Source: Microglena sp. YARC
Taxonomy: Eukaryota > Chlorophyta > Chlorophyceae > Chlamydomonadales > Chlamydomonadaceae
Length of the DNA: 64,000 nucleotides
Assembly: GCA_022414725.1 (NCBI GenBank)
Contig: CM039465.1
Location: forward strand, 5,084,688-5,148,687
Direction of reading: 5' to 3'
The translations under genes were made by a program, and so were the position numbers. This document shows, in pieces, positions 23,532-33,609 of the stretch. The notes under the pieces were generated by a model, which worked only from the letters and a program-made list of their open reading frames with translations, made no database searches and was not told the DNA's origin. Each line of letters opens with the position of its first letter. Within the stretch, counting starts at the first letter, position 1.

Positions 23532-26026
23532 CTCACGGCTTTGCAAGCCCCCCTTGTCAAGCCGCGGACACATTTGGAGTCCAGTACGGCACCAGGAAAA
23601 TGCTATTATCATCAGTAGTACTTATTCCAGGTGCTCCTTTATATCCTTTCGATTTTCTGGGGATTACACCTAGAAGTGCTTGTTCATATAGCCCCTAGAT
23701 GGTCTAGGATTATATGTTTTATTTGGGATTGGGCAATGCTCTTTATCCGTATTGGCTACCCTCTAGATTTTAACATGCACACTCTGTGATCCATAAAATA
23801 AATAGTACGCCTTATTACGAGAAATGAGGTTCAGGGGGCCAGCCTGTTTGCTTGCACTGGGGCCAACCATCAATAGAGGGGGGGGGGGGGGGGGGGGGGG
23901 GCTGTCATCCCCCTACACTCTGGGACAAATACAAGGAGATAAATTAGAGGTAGATCCAACCACGCAACAGCAGATGTTCTGTGATGCAAGGGCAGGTGAT
24001 GACTAGACGGAATACTGTTTTTGATCTATCAAGGTTGTTTTCTACCTGCCTGTCTTATCGTTTCTCAGTTCTCAATTAAGGTGTTTATGTTTACTGTGTC
24101 GCTGGACTGCAACTGAGTTGTGTAACACCCTTTACAAGATACAATTTCGATGATGAAAATGAACTTACCAATGGGAACCTTGTTTTTGTCTGCCCATGCC
24201 GCTGCCACTATTTCTTTCAAGTCCATTGTCGAGTGCAAAAGACACATGGAACAGGCCCAGAACCCTCCTCCAGGGGGATGATAGCCTCTCCCTCCCCTAT
24301 TGGTGATTGGCCCCAGTGAAAGCAAACTGGTAGCCACCCTCAACCTCACGTCTCTTAATAAGGCGAACTATTTATTTATTTATGAACTTACCAATAGGAA
24401 CCTTGTTTTTGTCTGCATCTTCAAAGATATGTCGGTAAAGGGTAAGCGCGTAGGTCGAAAGTTGGTGCGGCTTGTAGTTATCCAGCAGGAATCGCTCCAC
24501 CAACCTATACACAGGAGACAGAATCGCAAAGTTAATACCCAAAGGGTTGGTGTGTTGGTTGAAAGTTGGTGAACCTCAACGTCAATTCCAGAACGGTCGG
24601 CACGTAGGTCGAAAGTTGGTGAACTGCATCGTTAATTCCTAAAGGGTTTGTGCGTAGGTCGGATGTTGGTAAACCGCAACATTAATTTATAAAGGGTTCG
24701 AGCGGAGGCTGAAAGCTGGCAAACCGCATCGTTAATTCGTAAAGGGTTGGTGCATAGATCGGAAGTTGGTGTGGCATGTAGTTTTCCGATAGGAATTGCT
24801 ACACCAACTTCCACAAATGAGTAGGGAACGGCAATATGACATCATATGATATCATATGATCCCGGCAGTCTGGCTAGGCTAAAGTTACCATTTAAATACA
24901 ATATCACATGATGCAATTTGTTTAATATTATCATATGATATCATACTCTCCTTTGGTCAACATCATATGATATGCCGATCCCTACATATGAGACAGAATC
25001 GATATGATTGTTCCTCCTCTCATCAAAGCAAATATAATGGTTGTACGCTTCTTCACATCAGGAAGGCCACTGCACAGCTCTATTACCAACAGGGGAACCT
25101 CATATCCCTGAGATAGTTTCATGCACGGAAGAAGTTTGAAATAGTTATCGAGCTTACAGCTGTGGAGGGTGACAACCTAACCCTGAAATCTAATACACTA
25201 AACTGTGGTGGTGGGTGTGGCAATTGTATTGCTTCATGCAGCTCCAAATCTCCGAGGGGAAAAGGTGATGGGGGTGTAGCTAACAAAGGGTCATGAAGAC
25301 TCCTCATGAGAGCAGTAGTAGGTGAGTTGGTTGGCCTCCTAACATTTATATTTCTCCCATGAGCATCATCACACTTCTCCACGATCCCCAACAGTGACTT
25401 GGTTTTCATCCCTCTGTCAAATACAACCGCTTCCATTAGAAGATAATTGATCAAGTGATCACACACTTCCGCTAGAAGATAAGTGATGAAGTGATCAATC
25501 AGAAATGAGAAGAAGCATCTCATGATACCTTGGGACGATACCACCTCATGCCACTATGCCACCGACATCAACCAACGATCTTTCTGCAGCTCTGTTGAAG
25601 GGGTCTTCATTACAAACCCTCTGGCAGTCAGGTAACTTACACCATGTGCAGCACTTAATCTTCAAAACCAGCTGTCCTCGCTCCTCCCCTCCCACTTTCC
25701 CATACCAAGGCCTGTTGCATAATGGGACACGACCGCCCATATGCCTACTCACTTTGATTTTCCCACGGCAGAGTCCCCAAGCAAAATGACCTTAATAGCG
25801 TCCGAGCCCGTGAGCTGCGAGGGAAGGGCAGTCGGTAGGGATTAGCCGATGAAAGTTGCAGACATTCTTGTCTCAAAGCCTGGTGAATTCTATTTCACGC
25901 ACCATGGTCAGCTCCTCCCCGGTGGGACCAGCCCCTACGAGAACGAAAGAATAGAATATATGAGATACAATTCGATGCAGATCCATCGATCATTCGGAAA
26001 TTACCTGCGGCACCCTCGGAAGCCAT
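14750..26026 (-). CDS. RABL2: RABL2 small GTPase (Rab-like 2), seven exons, complete
   Basis: A 232-aa protein close to human RABL2 in length and sequence, a Rab-like GTPase that in its GTP form binds the IFT-B complex and works at the ciliary base. Exons: 26005-26026, 25903-25934, 25753-25814, 24392-24504, 20576-20778, 15168-15323 and 14750-14860. The parts sum to 699 nt and every phase agrees. Motifs: P-loop GDSAVGKS (residues 31-38), switch II WDTAGQERF (79-87), base-recognition NKID (137-140) and SAS (164-166). The C-terminus has no cysteine for prenylation, as expected for RABL2. The start at 26026 (MASEGAAG) is preferred over an ATG near 26214 because only it gives consistent phases. 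The gene is head-to-head with CFAP418. Exons 4, 5 and 7 have duplicated edges nearby. Family assignment is secure. Confidence 0.95.
14861..15167 (-). other. RABL2 intron 6
   Basis: This 307-bp intron, GTAAGT to CAG, carries short GGGATTTG/GGGTATATGGGG-type G-rich tandem motifs on the plus strand. It holds no other feature. Confidence 0.8.
15360..16227 (+). repeat. AT-rich minisatellite expanded inside a MITE-4 copy
   Basis: The ends match MITE-4: AGACGAGCCGTC and TTTGAAAAACTAATATT on the left, TTAGTTGCCGTTCCCCA on the right. The middle, normally about 40 bp (TGTGACACTATAATAATATT), has grown into about 700 bp of TGACACTATTAATA and ACTATTAATATGAT units of about 14-15 bp. Confidence 0.85.
16228..16382 (+). 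mobile_element. MITE-1 copy next to the expanded MITE-4
   Basis: It contains GATGTTGACC, repeated CATATGATATCATAC palindromes and the terminus CATATTGCCGTTCCCTA. The left terminus is degraded. Confidence 0.7.
17755..18080 (+). repeat. S3 interspersed repeat with an internal 58-bp tandem repeat (three units)
   Basis: The left end is AGAGCCCCCCCTTCTGGGG. The right part matches other S3 copies (CAACACTCTCCACCAAATTT, CGCGTCGCTTGCG). Three 58-bp units starting GTTTGTCGTACTACTTGTTG occupy about 17825-17999. Other S3 copies lie at about 22995-23215, 39205-39425, 48095-48330 (reverse) and 57310-57545. Confidence 0.75.
18638..19021 (+). CDS. Possible nested exon/ORF in RABL2 intron 5, unknown
   Basis: A plus-strand frame lies inside the RABL2 intron, ends with TAG at 19021 and is open upstream to an AG at about 18629. 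It encodes about 127 aa of non-repetitive composition, with a CSFCQ ... HC start, a mixed middle (EEDICKYAITEAEVKG) and a Gln/Ser-rich end. Sequence from about 18360 to 19250 looks unique rather than repeat-derived, unlike the rest of the intron. I recognise no family. It has no clear ATG, so it would need an upstream exon. It might be a nested gene, a captured exon or chance. Confidence 0.3.
   Translation: MTGQPSTNHPVRCSFCQADGDDHCVWSYGYLDHVHVALPDHTISEEDICKYAITEAEVKGVITFGMKLKPKKVDARYKDLLLTLKQQQPESAVGSSNNRKPESASLFWSSAEVKSFGWSTRHAANLA
19555..20230. repeat. S2 interspersed repeats and RABL2 exon 5 donor-edge copies
   Basis: S2 copies (GCCAGCCCGTTTGCTTGCAC, GGGGCCAACCACCAATA, then a G run) lie at about 19560-19620 and 19645-19735. 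They alternate with two partial copies of exon 5, about 19881-19991 and 20082-20189. Each exon copy holds the last ~100 bp of coding sequence plus the GTGAGG donor. The two differ from the real exon by a few substitutions. Confidence 0.85.
20320..20475 (+). repeat. S4 interspersed repeat
   Basis: It starts TTTTTCGACGACGCGTCGCC and contains CCCCGACCCC and GCGACGC-type motifs. Related copies lie at about 17283-17465, 23200-23400, 31750-31910 and 41400-41500. Confidence 0.6.
20826..20998 (-). repeat. Two copies of the RABL2 exon 5 acceptor edge
   Basis: Two units of about 110 bp sit upstream (in gene sense) of exon 5. Each repeats CAG plus the first ~45 bp of the exon (ATATCTGGGATACCGCAGG) and neighbouring intron. 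Both decoys keep the CAG acceptor. Confidence 0.9.
21071..21255 (+). mobile_element. MITE-2 copy (hAT type)
   Basis: The termini are CAGGGTACTACAAAGCG and TGTAGTACCCTG. The flanking duplication is blurred by local GGCATGG tandem sequence. Confidence 0.88.
24161..24192 (-). repeat. Copy of the RABL2 exon 4 donor edge
   Basis: The minus strand reads GCAGACAAAAACAAGGTTCC plus a GTAAGTT donor, like the end of exon 4, about 200 bp further into the intron. The homology stops after about 30 bp. Confidence 0.85.
24540..24820 (-). repeat. Degenerate tandem copies of the RABL2 exon 4 acceptor side
   Basis: Three to four units of about 70 bp share GTAGGTCGAAAGTTGGTG and flanking bases with exon 4. The last copy (about 24745-24815) also keeps GTAGTTTTCCGATAGGAATT, the diverged start of the exon. 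Confidence 0.75.
24822..24984 (-). mobile_element. MITE-1 copy (hAT type)
   Basis: The element is 163 bp, begins TAGGGAACGGCAATATGA and ends GCCGATCCCTA. The flanks CAAATGAG and CATATGAG match at 7 of 8 positions. Confidence 0.88.
24985..25752. other. 5' part of RABL2 intron 3
   Basis: This is largely unique sequence. About 25380-25490 holds two related copies of AGAAGATAANTGATNAAGTG-like text. No exon was found. Confidence 0.5.
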
Positions 26027-26491
26027 GCCCGATCCAAGTTTCCACAAGAACTGAAAAGATGGGACCTAAATGAATCTTGATACTGGGGACAACAGAAGCA
26101 ATAGAAGGAGAACAAATGCTGACTGAACACGGACTTGCGAGTATCGACTTCGAGCGCTCACAGTTCTGCCTGCTTGCGTTGAACGTCAGCGTCAGATGGT
26201 GGCCCTGACCCGAACATGCAAAATTCTCGAAAATGCAAATTCCAAGCCAAACCAGCTAGCGCCATAATGTAATGCGTCCACTCTCTTGAACAGCACCTGA
26301 CTAAGGGGGACTTCGATCCCTGTATATTATCAGGCGTATTATTAAGTGTAACTTGCTTCTTTTCCCTCAGTGATTTGGGTTCGGTCTGCCACGAGCTTCT
26401 ATGGACGAGTTCCACAATCAACTTTCATCTGTCCAGTCCGCTTCGCCAGAGTTCACACCTGCTTTCTAGACGGCTGTTATCGATAAGGAGC
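26027..26491. promoter_or_regulatory. Shared upstream region between RABL2 and CFAP418
   Basis: The start codons of two ciliary genes diverge from this 465-bp interval, which contains none of the dispersed repeats common elsewhere. It must hold both 5' leaders and probably a bidirectional promoter. I cannot place a TATA box or a named factor site with confidence. Confidence 0.6.
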
Positions 26492-28058
26492 ATGGCTGGC
26501 TTGTCCGTCGATGATTTGCTAAAAGAGCTCGATGACCTGCCAGGGACGTCAAATCGACTTGCTCAATCGAGCAAACCAGCTCCTCCCTCATCTAGTGCCG
26601 CAAAGTCTGCTCCCCCGGCAGCGCGAAGTAATGGCACCCAGGGACGTCAAACCGAGCAACAGCAAACTTTCTCTTACTCCAAAGTGGGCAGCGTTTCAGG
26701 TTCCTCACGATCGCAGAATCCGCCCATTAATACAACACAAACCCGGACAGTGAACACTCCAACGCCTAGCCGAAAAACATCAGAAGTCGACGACCTGCTA
26801 GCTGACTTTGATGATATTACTGGGCATCCTCCTCTGGGAGCATCAGGTTCTTTTAAGAGCCTTGGAGGCAGCTCAAGCGTTCAGGCCAAGGTATCATCAA
26901 GCACTTCCTCTGCAGCCCCAGCTGGGGGGCGTCCCAAATGCATGGGGGTCTTTCTAGGGGGCTCGCATTTGGCCCGAGGGAGGAATGGGGCTGCTATTGG
27001 CTCCATCATATGCTGCGACAGCTTACGGTGTACAAAATGCGACTTCAAGGTTCTCAGTTTTTCAAATATGAAATGGAGCCCAAGGTGAGCATACTATTTG
27101 TGACCTTCAGCTTTGGATGTACTAAGGAGCATGCCTATAGCGTTCAATTGATTGTGCATGCGTAGGGATAAAGCATGCAATAGCTTTTCTTTCTAGCTGA
27201 GAAGTGCAGCTTCTAGGCAGCTCCCCTGACTTGCTACCCAGCCAAACCCGAAGCAAAGTAGTGCATCTGGAAGCTGACAGAATAAGCTTTCCAGTACTGT
27301 TGAACTCTTGGGGCTTAGCATAGTGACTGGCTCAGCCGAAAAGCTATGAAGCCACACATTGCGGAACCCATGCATTGCGGAAATGACTTTAATTCCTGCG
27401 TGTTTGGAATTTGTTTTTGAGGAACAATTCATTTCATGTATTTCTGAAATGAATTTTCTCCCAACAAGACAGAGCTTGAATAAGCTTGATGAGTGTGTGT
27501 GTGTGTGTGTGGTGGTGTGTTTGTGTGGTGGGGGTGGGGAGTATGTGTGTATGTGTAGTGGTGTGTGTGTGTGTGTGTAGGGGGGGGGCTCCCAACAAGA
27601 CAGAGCTTGAATAAGCTTGATGAGTGTGTGTGTGTCTGTGTGGTGGTGTGTTTGTGTGGTGGGGGTGGGGAGTGTGTGTGTATGTGTAGTGTGTGTGTGT
27701 GTAGGGGGGGGGGCTCCCAACAAGACAGAGCTTGAATAAGCTTGATGAGCGTGCATGAATATGGCAATATGGACTGATTTGTGGTTGGCCCTAGCGCAAG
27801 CAAACAGGCTGGCCCCCTCAACCTCACGCCTCGTAAAAAGGCGTACCATTTATTTATTTTATGTCAACTGAGAACAGCACGGTGAATTGTAATTTGATTT
27901 GATTACGTGGTATATCAGCCTTCAGGCTGCTCACCATCTGTGTGTGGAGTGAACATGGGAAGTTTGAGATTTATGTGATTATCGGACGTAGGTAGCAAGA
28001 GCAGGTAAGGGGACCAAACATGAACGCACGCCCAAGGGAATATATATATATGTATAAT

Positions 28059-28115
<57 letters not shown>

Positions 28116-30610
28116 CAGCGTATGACGAGCTGTGAAGTAAAAGGGGCAAGCCTGTTAGCTTGCTCTGGAGCCAGCCACCAATGCTTAAGCAAAATAAATT
28201 GAATGATGGCATCTACGTAACCTGCGGCGATGCTCGTTTCTATTTTTATATATTTTCCTTTCTGGTCTTTTTTTTCCTTTTAGATTTTCATTTATATATT
28301 TATATGTCTCTGTATTTCTATATTTTCACTTATATACCTCTATATTTATATGTTTCTGTATTTCTTTATTTTCATTTAAATACCTCTATATTAGAGGGGG
28401 GGGAGGGGGGGGGGGGGGGGGGCAGAAAAAAACTGCTGTACCGCACTTAGCGCATTAAATAGAGCTTATCCTCAGAATAAATAAAAAAAAGCTTTTTTTA
28501 GCCATAAATAAAGTTGTATTTAAGTTAGAGGGGTCCAAAGTTTTTTGACCCAAAGCGGCCCAGATCTTCGCGATAAATCACAATCGAAAAATAATCGCGA
28601 CAAATCACGTCTGGGCAACCCCACGAATATGATGTAAGTGCATAACTGGAATGGGCAAGAAAAGATCTTTCGAAGGACCCCCATTTTAGGGGGGAGGGGG
28701 GGGAGGTAAAGTAGGTTAGGAGGGGGAAAGGGGGGGGGGGGGGGGGGGGGGGTTAAAAAACTTTTTCCCAACTTTATTTCCCCCTCCTTTAGTATGAAAC
28801 TTTCATAATTCCAGCTCACATCTGAATCGGACACCATATCGAAGGTGCGGACCAAAATCTGTCTCTCTGCCCCCCCCCCCCCCCCCCCCCCCATGTATTA
28901 TACCTCTACATTTCTATGCTTCTGTTTTTATTTATTTTCATTCTGTTCCATTTATTTATTTCTATGTTTCTGTATTTCTATATTTTCATTTATATACCTC
29001 TATATTTATGTATATGTATACATACCTTCGCTCAGTTGGGGGAGCATATGTGTTTTAGCTATCCTCTCAGTACACCACACCTATCCTCTCAGTACACCAC
29101 ACCTATCCTCTCAGTACACCACACCTATCCTCTCAGTACACCACACCTATCCTCTCAGTACACCACACCTATCCTCTCAGTACACCACACCTATCCTCTC
29201 AGTACACCACACCTATCCTCTCAGCACACCACACCTATCCTCTCAGTACACCACACCTATCCAAGACTCGGAATCTAGATGTGGCTAAACATTTCTGTCT
29301 GGTTTGGACTGAACTGGTCTGACTGCATGGTTTATCAGACTGCGGGCTTTTCATAGTCTGCGGAGGGATTCAACCTGGGTAGTTTGGCCACATTTTTTTC
29401 TTTCACCAGTTCCATACCGCTATACCGAGCTCCTGCATGCAGAATGCTATCACTTAGGCGAAGAGGTAGTTCTTCTGATTTCCAGGCCCTGTCAGAAGTC
29501 CTTTTTAATAAATAAATAAATCAATAGTACGCCTTATAACTAGGCGTGAGGTTGAGGGGGCCAGCCCGTTTGCTTTCACTGGGGCCAAGCATCAATAGGG
29601 AGGAGGGGGGGGGTATCATCCCCCTGGAGGAAGGTGTTGGGCCTGTTCCATGTGCCTTCTGTAAACGACAATGGACTGGAAGGAAAGAGTGGCATGGGTG
29701 TCAAGTTTGGTGCAGAGCTTGAGGGCGGCTACTTTTTTCTAATTTCCAGGCCCCGTCAGAAGCTCTTTTTGACATTGTTTTTATTCACAGTATTAAATCC
29801 TAGTCTTTCCTGAACACCTGTAGTTTTTCTTTTCAGCAAGGAGCAGCAGCTTCTAGGCAGGTCCCTGAGGAAGCCACTGGGCTAAGCCCCAAGATTTCGA
29901 CAGTTCCGGGCAGCGGATTCTATCAGCTTCCAGTCATACTAGGTTGCATTAGCTTTGGCTGAATAGCCAGTCAGGGAAGCTGCCTAGAAGCTGCTGCTTT
30001 TAGCTGGAAAAGAAAAACACTGACTGCTATTATGTTACCGACACTGCCAATAACCGGCGAAGTCCCTTATGGCCTGCTGATCCGATGAGCCGTTGACCTG
30101 GCCACTTCAGTTCCACGTGGTGGCCTCGGCACTGGGCACCTGCCACCTGTCATCCACCTGGCCAGCTGAACACTTCCTTCATCGGGGCCCTGTCTGAAAT
30201 CCTCGATGCCCCATTGTTTTGCTCGTAGCTGGCTTCTGGGGACAAATTCTTATTCCAGTTTGGACTACCTATTTGTATATTTAACAACTACTGCAGATGT
30301 ACCCTGCCTGAACTCCATGTTTTCCCCTTCTTCTGCTTACAGTGAGGACTACCTATTGTGGTTTTTGAATCCTACCGCACATTTACCCTGCCTGAACTCC
30401 ATGTGTCCCCCAACTTTTCATCACAGCGTGGACTACCTATTTTTCCGGAACAACTACCCCACAGAGAAGAAACTAGTTCCCATGCTAGCCTCGGCTTCAG
30501 GGGCTTTCTCCTACTGCTGTCAGTGCTCCTGGGTGGTGGCTACAAAAGCCGAGCGGCAAGAAGGCTTTGCCGGCGAGCTGAGATGGGTGTGTGGGGGGCA
30601 TAGCCAATAA
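26492..30610 (+). CDS. CFAP418: CFAP418 (C8orf37) homologue, two exons, complete
   Basis: Exon 1 is 26492-27084 and exon 2 is 30427-30610, joined in phase AG|C, giving 258 aa. The N-terminus (MAGLSVDDLLKELDD) resembles the acidic helical start of CFAP418. Residues 20-145 are Ser/Pro/Thr-rich and low in conservation. From about residue 148 the conserved C-terminal domain begins: VFLGGS, LRCTKCDF (178-185), YLFFRNN just after the junction, CCQCSW, and the terminal LRWVCGGH. Human C8orf37 shows the same series with similar spacing and is 207 aa, so the algal protein is longer in its linker. Human CFAP418 is a ciliary base/photoreceptor protein linked to retinal dystrophy. The gene is head-to-head with RABL2. 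The start ATG follows AAGGAGC. Exon 2 has two decoy edge copies upstream. Confidence 0.93.
29056..29263 (+). repeat. 22-bp tandem repeat, about nine units
   Basis: The unit CTATCCTCTCAGTACACCACAC is repeated head-to-tail with almost no variation (one C for T). There are no spacers, so it is not a CRISPR array. Confidence 0.95.
29822..30018 (+). mobile_element. MITE-3 copy with long inverted ends
   Basis: The left end is TTTTTCTTTTCAGC followed by AGCAGCAGCTTCTAGGCAG. The right end is the reverse complement, CTGCCTAGAAGCTGCTGC then AGCTGGAAAAGAAAAA. The inverted ends are about 45 bp. Confidence 0.85.
30240..30426 (+). repeat. Two decoy copies of the CFAP418 exon 2 acceptor edge
   Basis: CCAG/TTTGGACTACCTATTTG (about 30256) and ACAG/TGAGGACTACCTATTG (about 30341) copy the real ACAG/CGTGGACTACCTATTT at 30427. 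All three are joined by shared CCCTGCCTGAACTCCATGT. The unit is about 85-90 bp. Both decoys keep an AG. Confidence 0.9.
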
Positions 30611-30617
30611 AGGAGCG

Positions 30618-30809
30618 TTTTTCTTTTCAGCTTTAAGCAGCAGCTTCTAGGCAGCTCCCCTGACTGGCTATTCAGCCAAAGCTGACGCAACCTTATGTGT
30701 CTGGAAGCTGACAGAATCTACTGTCCAGAACTGTCAAAATCTTCGGGCTTAGCCTAGTGGCTGGCTCAGGGAGCTGCCTAGAAGCTGCTGCTTGTAGCTG
30801 AAAAGAAAA
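30618..30809 (+). mobile_element. MITE-3 copy directly after the CFAP418 stop codon
   Basis: It starts TTTTTCTTTTCAGC and ends TAGCTGAAAAGAAAA, with about 45-bp inverted ends. It begins 8 bp after the TAA, so it probably forms part of the 3' UTR. Confidence 0.88.
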
Positions 30810-30997
30810 CTGTGTCATAGAGCTCAGGCTTGGTTGGTGCAGTAGTACCAGCTTTGACTGACAGGCGGAGGGCTCAAACCCATTGCTAGGTTCACTCTTT
30901 TTGACCTGCCGCCGAGAAAGAGGCCGAGAAGTTTCCTCCGTGCTATCGTGAGGAATTCCGAGCTCTCATGCAGTAGTGCTCCGCGGAAGTAAACCCA

Positions 30998-31196
30998 CAG
31001 TAATAATAACGCCTGGTGGGGCGTGGTATTGAGGGAGCCCCGCCTTACGGCGGTAGGGAACGGGCTGCTAGTTTACCTGGACAAAGCTACCATGGTGTTC
31101 GACTGCGACCGCGAAAGCTAAAGCGCACCAGTAGGGAATCGAACCTGCCACTTTCTTCGTTCAAGAAGCTCTGCCATTGAGCTATTCGTCAAAATG
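30998..31196 (-). mobile_element. tRNA-derived SINE, head type A
   Basis: On the minus strand a tRNA-like head carries a box-A-like TAGCTCAATGGCAGAGC and a box-B GGTTCGATTCCC. A body follows, then the tail GGGCTCCCTCAATACCACG, GCCCCACCAGGCGTTATTAT. The same tail occurs at 52040, 52769 and 58546-58732. Confidence 0.8.
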
Positions 31197-31199
31197 GGG

Positions 31200-32626
31200 A
31201 TTAAACCCACAGTAACCTTCTCCAGTGCAAGCGAACAGGAAGGTTCCTTCATCTTACGCCCCATGGCAAGGCGTAACAATTTTCATTTTTTTGTTGGGGG
31301 CATTTGTATGGAAAGGCTAAGTCAGTTAATATTCGTGAATGAATAATATACGTGAATGTTAGTTAATATATGACTGACGAGCGGCCTAACAGGAATTTTG
31401 AATTTATTTGAAAAACTATTATTATTGTGACACTATAATAATATGAGTTAATATAAGTTGTACGAACACTGATATTAGCTGCTGTTCCTTAGGCATGTGT
31501 CATTGCCTCCCTATACAGCCTGGCACATACTCAGGCACCTGAGTCTGCATAATGCCAGGCTGCGACTTGATTACACGGCTCCAGCCAGAAATTTGGCTGC
31601 TCGCCGTTTTTTCGAGCATGCTAAGCGGATTAGACAGTATAAAGACGTGTCCAGGTCATCACGCCTGGTCTTAGCCTGGAGCATACTCCAGCGCCTAGCC
31701 GACATATCCATGTATCATGTAGTCCTAGCTTGGCACATACTCACTGAGTGTTTTTTCGACGACGGGTCACCATTCCGTCGCTGCATGGCGACGCATGGGT
31801 CCGGCTAAACTAGTCATAAATGCACCCCCAAGCCCCCGAGCTCTGCGGGGGGGCAGCGCGTCACACTGGGGTCGCACTGAGTCGCTCAGTTAGCGTCGCG
31901 TCGCGCGAAGAAAAAAACTACTGATTGTGTCAGCTTCAAGCTGCACTATATATTGCGTCAGGTTTGGCTGAATAGCCAGTCAGGGGAGCTGCCTAGAAGC
32001 TGCTGCTAGCAGCTGAAAATAAAACACTGGGCGCTTCCTCTCCACACCACACGTTGCAGCTGTGACATGTGTGTGGTCGGGTCCCCCCCCCCCGCGCTCC
32101 CGCAATGCTTACTTGAGCTAGGGACCTGAGATCGTGCAGTTGGAAAAAGCTCCCTCCACATTGGATAGTGCTATGAGTTGATATTGTTACAGTCCAGGGG
32201 TAGACCAAATTAAGGGACTTGCCCAACCATGACAGGAGGGGCTGAAACGAAAAAGCACTAATGAACTGAACCCAAAACAGTCGTTTTTCGACGGGGGCCC
32301 TGAGTTCGTGATACAGTGATACTTGAAGGTGCAGTGTACAAATGGCAACACCTGTCTCACAGAATCCTCTGCGTCGCTGGGGTGTGTAAGACCTCCCTCC
32401 TGGGGGGAGATCACTGTTTTGGGGGGAGATAAGGGTAACAAGGCAGCTCCCTTTCCCTGTCCTTGGGCCAAACCTGGATCTAGCTAGTGTGTCTGAAAGC
32501 TGACATGACAGGCATTCCAATGCAGCTGCAATCCACTAACTGTTTGACCGAGTGGCTGGCTATTGGATATGGCAGGGAAGCCGCCATGAATAGCCCCAAA
32601 AAGAAGCAGTGGGGGAAATCCTTTAA
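31200..32626. other. Intergenic repeats between CFAP418 and the F-box gene, part 1
   Basis: A reverse S2 lies at about 31215-31285, MITE-4 at 31307-31491, S4 at about 31747-31912, a MITE-3 half-copy at 31917-32028, and an (ACATAC)-family copy (reverse, tail lost) at about 32185-32310. Around 31500-31740 there are diverged GGCACATACTCAG-type repeats. No gene was found. Confidence 0.6.
31307..31491 (+). mobile_element. MITE-4 copy (hAT type)
   Basis: The element is 185 bp, begins TATGGAAAGGCTAAG and ends GCTGTTCCTTA. The flanks GGCATTTG and GGCATGTG match at 7 of 8 positions. Confidence 0.85.
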
Positions 32627-32985
32627 TGCATGTGTCACACCTTGGAATGCGGGTGTGCTGAACTTCATGTCACCCTCTTTCGTCAACAGCTACTCCCAGC
32701 AGTACTCCCACATGTATGTGTCACACCTTGGCATGCGGGTGTGAACTTCATGTCACCCTCTTTCGTCAACAGCTACTCCCAGCAGTACTCCCACATGTAT
32801 GTGTCACACCTTGGCATGCGGGTGTGAACTTCATGTCACCCTCTTTCGTCAACAGCTACTCCCAGCAGTACTCCCACATGTATGTGTCACACCTTGGCAT
32901 GCAGGTGTGAACTTCATGTCACCCTCTTTCGTCAACAGCTACTCCCAGCAGTACTCCCACATGTATGTGTCACATATACGAATAT
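32627..32985 (+). repeat. 83-bp tandem repeat, four to five units
   Basis: Units contain CACCTTGGCATGCGGGTGTG and TTTCGTCAACAGCTACTCCC and end CAGTACTCCCACATGTATG. The TTTCGTCAACAG/CTACTCCCAG step looks like a 3' splice site, so the unit may be a duplicated exon edge whose parent exon is not in view. Confidence 0.9.
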
Positions 32986-33414
32986 GTCACGTAGTTGTGT
33001 TCGAGGCAAGTCCTTTTAGCCTAGTAGGCTACCCCTAGACTCAAACATACTTTAGTTGTGATAGTATATGTATTAATGTGAGTATTTCACGTTAATTCAT
33101 TAATGATATAATTATAATTTTATTGGGGGCGTATAAATAGAGATCCCTTGACTAATGCTTTCCAGCCTGAATGTATGGACCTTCCCAATTGGTGTCCAGT
33201 TTGTTTAATAGCTGTGGAAGGACTTTCACCCCAGGAGGTGGGTCTCCTAACATACACCAGCTACCCGGAGGATTCAGTTCGAATGGCGTCAGTGAACTTG
33301 ATCTTGGTTACATGGCTCGTGACTGTAAGGCTACTCGCCGTCTTCTGTCGCGATTGACTTTCAGAAGATGTCCCTGTAACGCTGTAAACATGCACAAAAT
33401 AAGCGTATAGCCAC

Positions 33415-33609
33415 CAGGGTACTACAAAGCGCGTGCGGCAGCGCAATTTCACTCACGCTTTTTGAGCCCCACTGCTCGTTTCGCACAGTTTTTTCAACTC
33501 CCTGCGGTCGCAGTGTGCTGTTGTTGCGCTTTTTGCACTACAAAGCCCTGGACGATTTGACGTTTGTGCGCTATAAGCGCTGACCAATTTGACAAAATGT
33601 AGTACCCTG
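33415..33609 (+). mobile_element. MITE-2 copy (hAT type)
   Basis: The termini are CAGGGTACTACAAAGCGC and ATGTAGTACCCTG. The flanks ATAGCCAC and ATAGCTAC match at 7 of 8 positions. Confidence 0.92.

Larger units (their letters stand above)
20999..24391. other. Remainder of RABL2 intron 4: MITEs, S2/S3/S4 repeats, a (TC)n tract
   Basis: MITE-2 lies at 21071-21255. A reverse MITE-4 is at about 21562-21740. A MITE-1 fragment (22071-22180) abuts a MITE-4 copy (about 22183-22363). MITE-3-like duplicated blocks are at about 22400-22560, S3 at about 22995-23215, S4 at 23220-23400, a (TC)n microsatellite at 23402-23527, and S2 with a poly-G tract at 23800-23901. A copy of the exon 4 donor edge lies at 24161-24192 and a reverse S2 at 24290-24370. 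Confidence 0.75.
27085..30426. other. CFAP418 intron (3.3 kb)
   Basis: The intron begins GTGAGC and ends TCACAG. It holds MITE-3 (27179-27352), a GT-rich tandem unit of about 120 bp with the core AACAAGACAGAGCTTGAATA (27460-27750), and S2 copies (27780-27850, 28110-28180, 29520-29600). A (TA)n tract is at 28040-28112 and poly-G/C tracts are at 28397-28422, 28731-28752 and 28870-28892. A 22-bp tandem repeat (29056-29263), a MITE-3 (29822-30018) and the exon 2 edge copies (30240-30426) complete it. Confidence 0.8.

Noticed and set aside
23184..23618. Arg/Glu- or Ser/Leu-repeat ORFs
   Set aside because: They are translations of the (TC)n microsatellite. The same applies to 42505-42827.
26158..26214. 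An alternative RABL2 start (MFGSGPPSDADVQRKQ)
   Set aside because: The frame would meet a donor in the wrong phase for the P-loop exon. The MASEGAAG start with two small exons gives matching phases and the expected length.
29056..29263. CRISPR-like regular repeats
   Set aside because: The 22-bp units are directly adjacent without spacers, in a eukaryotic intron.
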